Assembly (NCBI GenBank): GCA_016716365.1
Contig: JADJWM010000007.1
Coordinates: 124,001 to 188,000 of the forward strand
Source: Chloracidobacterium sp.
GTDB lineage: Bacteria; Acidobacteriota; Blastocatellia; Pyrinomonadales; Pyrinomonadaceae
Reading direction: 5' to 3'
DNA: 64,000 nt
The position numbers and the translations under genes were made by a program. The notes under the pieces are model-generated. The model did not search any database. It was not told the origin of the DNA and saw only the letters and a list, made by a program, of their open reading frames with translations. Position 1 is the first letter of the stretch. The number at the start of each line of letters is the position of its first letter. Below, piece after piece: positions 55,414 through 62,142 of this stretch.

Positions 55414-55983
55414 ATGAAAAATACGATCAAACTTAATTCTGCACTATTAGCTATTGCGATACTTTTCACGGGCGTCCTCGATGCCCAAACCACGGGGGAC
55501 GATGAACTGAAAGGCCCCCCAGTTCAATGCCCGCAAGTCGCGGTTCCCGACGGCCACCGGCTGCACTTCCGGACCTATGCGACCGGCGTCCAGGTCTATC
55601 GTTGGACCGGAGCGAACTGGGCGTTCGTCGCTCCGGTGGCGAACCTTTACGCGGATCCCGGTTTTCGCGGGCAGGTCGGCACTCACTATGCGGGCCCGAC
55701 CTGGGAGAGCAACAGCGGAAGCTTTGTGGTCGCACGCAAAGTGGACGGCTGCACGGTGGACCCGACCGCGGTCCAGTGGCTCCTGCTCGAAACGGTCTCG
55801 ACCAGCGGGTTCGGCATTTTCGGCAAAACGAGTTATATCCAGCGGGTCAATACGGCCGGCGGAGTGCCGCCTGCCGCGGCCGGCCTGAACGTCGGCGACG
55901 AAGCACGGGTCCCGTACACGACCGAATACTACTTTTACAGGGCGGCAAGGGGCGAACATCCGGACCTGTCAAACGACCGTTAA
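55414..55983 (+). CDS. DUF3455 family secreted protein
   Basis: A 189-residue protein with a signal peptide (MKNTIKLNSALLAIAILFTG) and a GGAG site. It matches DUF3455 throughout: VPDGHRLHFRTYATGVQVYRW, HYAGPTWESNSGSFVV, WLLLETVSTSGFGIF, YIQRVNTAGGVPPAAA and YTTEYYFYR. The family is of unknown function, common in soil bacteria and fungi, and exported. It sits 15 bases upstream of a zincin-like gene. Confidence 0.9.
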   Translation: MKNTIKLNSALLAIAILFTGVLDAQTTGDDELKGPPVQCPQVAVPDGHRLHFRTYATGVQVYRWTGANWAFVAPVANLYADPGFRGQVGTHYAGPTWESNSGSFVVARKVDGCTVDPTAVQWLLLETVSTSGFGIFGKTSYIQRVNTAGGVPPAAAGLNVGDEARVPYTTEYYFYRAARGEHPDLSNDR

Positions 55984-55998
55984 AACAAGGAGGACGAG

Positions 55999-56598
55999 AT
56001 GCCAACACCATGGCTTAAGAGAATAAGGAGAACGGGCCAATTGACGGTCCATAACAAAGCGGGCGATTGGCGGATGGCGGTGGAGGCCGCCATCAAAACC
56101 TTCAATACGCTTTCGCTCGGGGTGACGCTGGTTGCCGAAGCGGAAGAGAAGTCGGCGAACATCGTCGTAAAGCTCTCCGACGGAAAGGAGACCTATCAGT
56201 ACTACGGCGACACGGCGAAGGCCGACTTTGATGCAGGCGAACTGCACGGCCAGGCTTCGACGCTGGTGGACGGCAAACGCATGGAGATCTTTTTCTGCGT
56301 CGTCTTCCTTCCCGGAAAAGTGAAGAAAGCCACCCAGCGGCAAAAGGAAGTGATCGTCGTCCACGAACTGATCCACGCGGCGGGCCTGAACGGCCTTTTG
56401 CCGAACGGCGTCAAGGACCCGAACGACGATCACGATTCGGTCGGGATAATGTTCCCGACGATGAAGGTCGATGGCGACGGCCTTATCGAATATATGCACG
56501 ACAAGGGCGCGAAGCCGATGACGCCCATCCGCATCGGCCCCCAAACCCTTTGTAAAACAAGGGCCCTGTGGAACGGCGATGCGTGCAAGGCCGATTGA
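55999..56598 (+). CDS. Zincin-like protein of unknown function
   Basis: A 199-residue protein with a strong ribosome-binding site (GGAGG). HELIHAAGL (H122, E123, H126) is a zinc-protease motif, and H145 in DDHDSVGIMFP could be the third ligand with a following Met-turn, a metzincin-like arrangement. The first 50 residues form a beta-alpha start (NKAGDWRMAVEAAIKTFN). There is no signal peptide in a protein whose neighbour is secreted. Substrate unknown. It is the last gene before the repeat array. Confidence 0.65.
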   Translation: MPTPWLKRIRRTGQLTVHNKAGDWRMAVEAAIKTFNTLSLGVTLVAEAEEKSANIVVKLSDGKETYQYYGDTAKADFDAGELHGQASTLVDGKRMEIFFCVVFLPGKVKKATQRQKEVIVVHELIHAAGLNGLLPNGVKDPNDDHDSVGIMFPTMKVDGDGLIEYMHDKGAKPMTPIRIGPQTLCKTRALWNGDACKAD

Positions 56599-56638
56599 CC
56601 CGATCGGCCGCTACCAAGAAGGCCGCCGGCTTCAAGCT

Positions 56639-57412
56639 CCCCTCCTTACAAAGGAGGGGTGGCGGCCGCTTCGGCCGACGGGGTGGTGAATACGAAAACC
56701 CGGACTACACGATCTTGTCAGAACCGGGAGCGGTAGCGGCCGGGGTCTTTTTACGTTCTTCAAATTTGGAATCTGGAATTTGAAATTTGGAATCTGAGAT
56801 CCGGCCTCTTGTCAGTACCGGGAGCGGTAGCGACCGGGTTCTTAGGGTCTTTGGTTTTTGGTTTTTGGTTTTTGGTTTTGGAATTTGGAATCTGGAATTT
56901 GGAATTTGAGATTCGGTCTCTTGTCAGTACCGGGAGCGGTAGCGACCGGGGATTCGAAATGCGGAGTGCGGAATGCTGATGGCTGAATGCTGATAGCTGA
57001 TTGCTGACTGCTGATCGCTGAACGCTGCATCCTGTCAGTACCGTCTGCGTGAGCGGACGGGTTCTTCCTCATCCGTGCCGAAGGCACGCCGGAAATTAGC
57101 CCGATGCGAAGCGTCGGGTTACGGTGCCCCCGAAGGATCGCACGCTGAAGGCGTGCCGGAGCCATCAAATTCCCCTCCTTGTCTAAGGAGGGGTGGCAGC
57201 CGCTTCGGCTGACGGGGTGGTGACTCGCGGATCTCGGTTTTCGGTTTTCGGTTTTCGGTTTTTGGTTTTCAGTCTTCGATTTACGATTTACGATATCGGA
57301 ACTGCTAACTCTGAACTCCCTCATCCGTGCCGAAGGCACGCCGGAAATTAGCCCGATGCGAAGCGTCGGGTCACGATGCCTTCCAAGGGCCCGCACGCTC
57401 AAGGCGTGCCGG
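56639..57412. repeat. REP array of three repeat families with low-complexity fillers
   Basis: Family A (CCCCTCC hairpin plus GCCGCTTCGGC and ACGGGGTGGTG) at 56639-56688 and 57172-57222. Family B (GTCAG-ACC-GGGAGCGGTAGCG) at 56717-56745, 56811-56838, 56933-56950 and a variant at 57033-57062. Family C, about 85 bases with three hairpins (GTGCCGAAGGCAC, CCCGATGCG/CGTCGGG, GCACGC-GGCGTGC), at 57075-57160 and 57327-57412. Between them are degenerate short words: TTTGGAATTTGGAATCTGG (56757-56930), GCTGATAGCTGATTGC types (56975-57030) and GGTTTTCGG runs (57235-57270). No gene is seen in it. Confidence 0.8.
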
Positions 57413-57416
57413 GTTT

Positions 57417-57863
57417 TCACCAGATATATCGTTCATCGTATTCGATCCCCGCGGCTTTGAGCAGATCGAGGTATTCCTCCTTGAATGTGCGTCGACGGTG
57501 ATGAGCCTCCTGTTCGAGCACATACCGCTGGACTCGTTCCAAATTTCCGGGGCTGACCGTAAATGCCGCGTATCCCTTCTGCCACGCAAATAGCCGCGAT
57601 CCGATCTCGGTATGTACCCATTTGGACGAAGCGACCTTGATGTCCTTAACAAATTCGGCAAGGCAATGTGTTGCCCGCAGGCCCGCCAAGATGTGTGCGT
57701 GATCGGCCGTTCCGCCGACCGCCACGGGCACGCCGCCGGCCGTCTTTATGCACCCACCGATGAACGCATGCAGTCTATCCCGCCATTCGGCGGATAGTGA
57801 TGGCCGGTTGTCCTTTGTATGGAAGACGATGTGGTAATGGAGGCTCAGGTGCGTTTGCGGCAT
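57417..57863 (-). CDS. REP-associated tyrosine transposase (IS200/IS605-type Y1)
   Basis: About 148 residues of the Y1 single-strand transposase family. HLSLHYHIVFHTKDNRPSL is the usual start, the metal-binding HUH-type pair is DHAHIL, and the tyrosine of VQRYVLEQEAHHRR is the expected nucleophile helix. The start at 57863 (MPQTHLSLHYH) is chosen because upstream codons lie in a repeat. There is no TnpB. The gene is tightly bracketed by family C repeats in inverted orientation: 57327-57412 on one side and 57871-57954 on the other, as in systems where such transposases mobilise or maintain REPs. Confidence 0.85.
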   Translation of the reverse strand: MPQTHLSLHYHIVFHTKDNRPSLSAEWRDRLHAFIGGCIKTAGGVPVAVGGTADHAHILAGLRATHCLAEFVKDIKVASSKWVHTEIGSRLFAWQKGYAAFTVSPGNLERVQRYVLEQEAHHRRRTFKEEYLDLLKAAGIEYDERYIW

Positions 57864-57870
57864 TGGCTGC

Positions 57871-57954
57871 GGCACGCCTTCAGCGTGCAATTCTTTTTGC
57901 GGCATTGTAACCCGACGCTCCGCATCGGGCTAATTTCCCGAGTGCCTTCGGCAC
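57871..57954. repeat. Family C REP, inverted copy flanking the transposase
   Basis: The reverse complement matches 57075-57160 in order: GTGCCGAAGGCAC, ATTAGCCCGATGCGG, AGCGTCGGGTTAC, GCACGCTGAAGGCGTGCC. It begins eight bases from the transposase start. Confidence 0.85.
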
Positions 57955-58303
57955 TTAAAGAACAACGCCTCTCAATTGCGGCCTTATTTCTCCCCAAGCC
58001 GCGAACCTCCACTCCTTGTCTAAAGAACGGTGGCGGGCGGGCGTCGTTCGCCCGGCTGACGGGGTGGTGACTCGCGGATCTCGGTATTCGGTTTCTGGCT
58101 GTTGGTCGTTGGTTTTTGGTTTTTGGCTTCCGGCTTTTGGTTTTCGATCTTCAGCTGTCGAATTATGATTTTGGAATTTGAAATTCTGGAATCTGGGATC
58201 CGGCCTGCTGTAAGTGCCGGGAGCGGTCGCGATCTATAAGAAATAGTTTGATTCTGTCCACAAGATCATTCTAATTTCTAGTGTTTGCGCAGGGACCTGC
58301 CGT
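57955..58303. repeat. Decayed family A repeat and low-complexity filler
   Basis: 58010-58069 is a diverged family A unit that ends in ACGGGGTGGTGACTCGC, the same junction as at 57210-57228. It is followed (58080-58200) by TTGGTTTTTGG and GGAATTTGAAATTC words and a decayed family B piece (58209-58235). No gene is seen. Confidence 0.7.
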
Positions 58304-59074
58304 TCAATTAGATTCTGCTTCGACCGCCTTTCGCCCATTCAAGATGGATCCAACGAGGATCTGACGCCCCTTCCTCCAGCGTATCCAGCCACGACACGTC
58401 TCATCGCTTGGAAACTTTTCGTTTACTAACATCCAATCGCCGTCCAGTTTCCCGAATTGAAGTTCTGTGGGTGCCACCTTGGAACATTCTAAGATCGCAT
58501 TTCCTTCGGGTTTGTCGAATACCCGTGTGATTGCTGGGTTTATGTAAACGTTAAAGCTCATGTTAAAGACATCGTCCCAACCAACTTTTGCCCAACGTGG
58601 GTCACCCTTTGATACGAACTTAGTTTCTAGGGAATCTTCGTTTACTTCAACCTGATACCAATTCGGTGATTCGCCCGACAATCGAAGTACGACAAGATTC
58701 GGCACAAAAACCTCCCCGTTAGGGTATGTAAACTGTGTTGGTCCTAATGGCTTGAACCCTTTGCTTGCGCGATGAACAAAGTGGTCGGGATTCTGCGGAT
58801 CAACGCTAAAGCTAAACCAAATCGATCCGTCGGCATTGTACAAAGTAAGGAAGTGATTCCGTTGCCAATCTTGAAGCGACCCCGATTTGCAATTAGGCTT
58901 GGGATTAGGAGTCAGGGCCCAACAGGTCGCGCGCAAACTCCTGTGCGGGATCATCAGCGCGGAAGCAGCCTCGAATCTCTCGGTTTTCGGAGAGGCTTCG
59001 GTCACGGTCGACGGCAATCGGACTTCCTTGCCCAAAAAAAGGCGCATAGCATGGTTAGTTGAATCGATATACAT
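58304..59074 (-). CDS. Protein of unknown function, probably exported
   Basis: A 256-residue frame, Trp-rich and beta-type (NGEVFVPNLVVLRLSG; DETCRGWIRWRKGRQ), no family recognised. Its own first residues (MYIDSTNHAMRLFLGK) are not a good start. The other frame from ATG 59115 reads MKIRNYWDGQRHFSC and then SIQLTMLCAFF, signal-peptide-like; one added T in the T-run (A-run on the plus strand, 59034-59040) would join it to LGKEVRLPSTVTEASP. I therefore suspect a single protein from 59115 with one missing base. Confidence 0.55.
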   Translation of the reverse strand: MYIDSTNHAMRLFLGKEVRLPSTVTEASPKTERFEAASALMIPHRSLRATCWALTPNPKPNCKSGSLQDWQRNHFLTLYNADGSIWFSFSVDPQNPDHFVHRASKGFKPLGPTQFTYPNGEVFVPNLVVLRLSGESPNWYQVEVNEDSLETKFVSKGDPRWAKVGWDDVFNMSFNVYINPAITRVFDKPEGNAILECSKVAPTELQFGKLDGDWMLVNEKFPSDETCRGWIRWRKGRQILVGSILNGRKAVEAESN

Positions 59075-59115
59075 GAAAAGTGCCGCTGGCCGTCCCAGTA
59101 GTTACGAATCTTCAT

Positions 59116-60359
59116 GAATTAAGCCCTTCCCAAACTCCTTGTTACTGAACGTGCCGAAGGCACCCCGGAGATTAGCCCGATGCGGAGCGTCGGGTCACGC
59201 CCAAAAGATCGCACGCTGAAGGTGTGCCGTAGTCACCGTCTTAACGCCACCCTGCCAGTCCTGCTGGATATATTTCACGCCGCCGAGGCCGTCGCTCCTC
59301 TGGCCGTACTCCGCCGCAAGCACCCCTCCGGCATTATAGACGAACACCGTCACCTCGGACCCGGCAATTTTCGTCCCACCCAAGTCTGACGCTTGTGTCT
59401 AAGATGCCCGTTCTTGTTTCTTGTTTCTTGTTTCTTGTTTTCTTGTTTTCTTGTTTTCTTGTTTCGTGTCTTTCGTGGATAAATCTTTTCTTATCCACAA
59501 AAAACACGAAACAGATCAAGAAGAAGAAAGAGCCCCAACAAACGCAAATTCAGGTCATTGCAGGTGTGCCCGGCGATCGTCCCATGTGGGAGACAATCGA
59601 AAGGTCCGTTTCGTGACCGGAACGGGTGCGAGGGGCAATAAATCCGGGCCAAAGAGCCAGGAAATTCGCGTCAGATCCCGCATGGGACAGGATCACAAGT
59701 TGAAACTGGCTTCCGAATAGGCTGAAACACAGGCTCTCGGCCAAGGATCGAGTTCAACTTCGAGCCTCGATCCCGGAAAACCCGCCCCTGTCCCGCATGA
59801 ACTTTCTCTGCGGCCTCCGCGTCGGCTCCTCTGCGATCACCGCGTTTGATGTCTGCCCGTAACTCTAAGCCGACCAGCGATTTACGCAAACATCACCTTA
59901 AATACCGAAAATAAAACGAATCCGCGCACGTTTTATTCTCGCAACATCCCCTAATGTATGATACAATAGGACCGTCGCCCCCTTTTCCGGGGGCTGGCTC
60001 TTTGAAAACTTATAATGTGGAACGAGACGTGCACCAGTCCCAGATGGGGGCAAATAGCCCGGCACGAAGCCCGATCTGTCCCGCGTGAAGATCGGACAGT
60101 CAAAAGCGTAAGGCCCGTCCCTAAAACAATTAGACGCCGTTGACACGATGTTTTTATTCAAAAGGCGTGGGACAACCAACTAAAGCCTAGTGAATAAACA
60201 GGTTACCGGCAAAAAACGGCCCGGGACAGCGGCGGGACGTTCCGGGACAAAGACCGTCTTTCGCTGGGGACAAAGTCATAAGTGCCTGATTACAAAAGCT
60301 TTCAGGCCTGGACAAGTTCAGATCGTTCTCCCCACAGCGGGACAATGTGTTCGGCCTGG
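59116..60359. other. Long non-coding stretch with several repeat types
   Basis: Contents: a family C REP at 59151-59229; a TTCTTGTTTCTTG-type tandem tract at 59407-59465; a 22-base-arm palindrome at 59461-59482 and 59491-59512 (GTTTCGTGTC...); a GC-rich hairpin near 59977-59994 (GCCCCC-TTTT-C-CGGGGGC); and several GGGACA words at 60223-60345. Short open frames exist on both strands, but none has a convincing start, composition or family. A small RNA gene is possible near 59950-60170 but I cannot support one. Confidence 0.5.
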
Positions 60360-61388
60360 TCAGCCCTTGTCACGGTTGGCGATCAGTTTCTCGAGTTCGC
60401 GGACCTTGCGGGCGAGGTCGCCGAGGCGGCGGAACGCGGCGGTCGATCGCAGCCAATCACGATTGTCGAAGCCGGGAATGCCGGAGATGACCTTGCCGGG
60501 TTCGATGTCGTGTGAGGTCGCCGATTTTGCGGTTATCACCGCGTCGTCGCCGACCTTCAAATGGCCGGCGATTCCGACCTGGCCGGCCAGAACGACGCGC
60601 TTGCCGATCTCGGAACTTCCGGCGAGGCCGGTCTGCGAGCAGATGAGGGCGTCCTCGTCGATCGTGCACGAATGACCGATCTGGACCAGATTGTCGAGCT
60701 TCACTCCTTTCCGGATCAGTGTCTCGCCGACCGACGGGCGGTCGATCGAAGTGTTGGAGCCGATCTCGACATCGTCCTCGATCACCACGCGGCCCGTCTG
60801 CGGGACCTTCAGCCAGCGTTTTTCTTCGTCCTTTGCGTAGCCGAATCCGTCTGACCCGACGGTCGAGTTGTTGTGGATGATGCAGCGTCGGCCGATCACG
60901 CTTTTCTCGCGGATGGAGACGCCGGAATGGATGACGCTGCCCTCGCCGACCGAGGCGCCGTCGTAAATGGTCACGTTCGGAAGGATGCGGACGCCCGCAC
61001 CGACCCGGCACCCGGTGCCGATCACGACATTGGCCCCGATCTCAGCAGTTTCATCCACGATGGCCGTCCCGTCGATCACGGCCGTCGGATGGACGCCGGC
61101 CGCGGCAGGCTGTTCCGGGTGAAAGAGCCGCAGGGCACGGGCGTAGGCCAGATGAGCGTCCTTGCATCGGAGGACCGCGAGGTCGTCACGTTCGATCGCC
61201 ACGCCCTCGCCGAGGAAGACCGCCGAGGCACGCGTCGAGGATACCTGGGGCGTATATTTCGGATTCGCCAGGAACGAAAACTCGCCGGGGCCCGCGATAT
61301 CGAGGCCCGCTCCGCCGCTGATCTCAAGCTCCGGCGGGCCGTTTTCGATGGTGGAGAATGTGGCTTCGGCAAGCTCGGAAAGTTTCAT
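60360..61388 (-). CDS. lpxD: UDP-3-O-acylglucosamine N-acyltransferase
   Basis: A 342-residue acyltransferase that adds the second hydroxyacyl chain in lipid A synthesis, so the organism should make lipopolysaccharide. The N-terminal domain (about 1-100, AGPGEFSFLANPKY) binds the nucleotide. Hexapeptide repeats of a left-handed beta helix run from about 105 (HPTAVIDGTAIVDETAEIGANV-type turns), with SVIGRRCIIHNNSTVGSDGFGY and GHSCTIDEDALICSQTG, and a helical C-terminus. ATG 61388 starts MKLSELAEATF. Usual neighbours (lpxA, fabZ, bamA) are not present. Confidence 0.95.
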   Translation of the reverse strand: MKLSELAEATFSTIENGPPELEISGGAGLDIAGPGEFSFLANPKYTPQVSSTRASAVFLGEGVAIERDDLAVLRCKDAHLAYARALRLFHPEQPAAAGVHPTAVIDGTAIVDETAEIGANVVIGTGCRVGAGVRILPNVTIYDGASVGEGSVIHSGVSIREKSVIGRRCIIHNNSTVGSDGFGYAKDEEKRWLKVPQTGRVVIEDDVEIGSNTSIDRPSVGETLIRKGVKLDNLVQIGHSCTIDEDALICSQTGLAGSSEIGKRVVLAGQVGIAGHLKVGDDAVITAKSATSHDIEPGKVISGIPGFDNRDWLRSTAAFRRLGDLARKVRELEKLIANRDKG

Positions 61389-61518
61389 AGAATAATCCTT
61401 GAAAACCCACTCGTCGATGTGTAACACTATTTTTAACAAAAGTAACCACCCGAGCAAAACCAACAGGAATTCACCCAACCATCGCCCACTGAAGTAAGGT
61501 CCCGGAGTAATAAGGCAT

Positions 61519-62127
61519 ATGAGTGAAAAAGCAATGGAGCGGCCGTCCGTAAAGGGCGTCGCCGAGGAATATTCAGGTCTCGAACGTTCCCGATTCGCCG
61601 GCGATACGGGCAGCGGCCGGCTGATCGCCCGCTCGGGTTCGAACCGGTGGCACAATCTGATCGTCGCAAACACGGCGATCTCCGCCGGCAGCAAGATGCA
61701 CGGCCACAAGGCCGAGATCTATATCAGCAACATGCGGCTGCGGCTTGCCAATAACCTGTTCTGCTATCCGGACATAGTCATCGTCAGCGGCGAGCCGAAA
61801 TTTGCGGACCCGAACCAGGACCTACTTCTCAATCCCACGGTCGTCATCGAGATCTTCTCGAGCTCGACGAACACGTCGGACAAAACGAAGAAGGTCGAGA
61901 GCTTTCTGGAAATGAGCTGCATCAAGGAATGCCTACTGCTGAAAGAGGACGAGATGCGGGTCGAGCACTATTCGCGGCAGAATGCGAAACAATGGCTCTA
62001 CCGCATTTATAACGAAAGGGATGACGTCGTTTCGCTCGATTCAGTCGGTTGCAAGATCTCGCTCTCCGAGATGTATGCCCAGATCAAATTCCCGCAGACC
62101 CAGTTTGCATCAAAAGCGGTGAACTGA
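61519..62127 (+). CDS. Uma2-family endonuclease-like protein
   Basis: A 202-residue protein of the Uma2 / DUF820 group with a restriction-endonuclease-like fold. ERSRFAGDTGSGRLIARSGSNRWHNLIVAN is the N-terminal helix region, CYPDIVIVSGE carries the central aspartate, and NPTVVIEIFSSSTNTSDKTKKVESF the E-I-x-S-x-S/T-x-x-D-K pattern. The family is common in cyanobacteria, Chloroflexota and Acidobacteriota and its biological role is unsettled. It stands alone, convergent with priA. Confidence 0.88.
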   Translation: MSEKAMERPSVKGVAEEYSGLERSRFAGDTGSGRLIARSGSNRWHNLIVANTAISAGSKMHGHKAEIYISNMRLRLANNLFCYPDIVIVSGEPKFADPNQDLLLNPTVVIEIFSSSTNTSDKTKKVESFLEMSCIKECLLLKEDEMRVEHYSRQNAKQWLYRIYNERDDVVSLDSVGCKISLSEMYAQIKFPQTQFASKAVN

Positions 62128-62142
62128 CCGCCCGGCCGCGGA

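Noticed and set aside
56639..57412. CRISPR array
   Set aside because: Repeat units differ in type and spacing and have internal hairpins; there are no uniform spacers and no cas genes.
59898..60179. 93-residue minus-strand frame in the spacer before lpxD
   Set aside because: No start signal and no protein-like pattern; it runs through a GC hairpin.
59940..60180. Structured small RNA gene with its own promoter (TATGATACAAT-like box and GC hairpin)
   Set aside because: No known RNA family could be matched and there is no clear terminator; kept only as a possibility.
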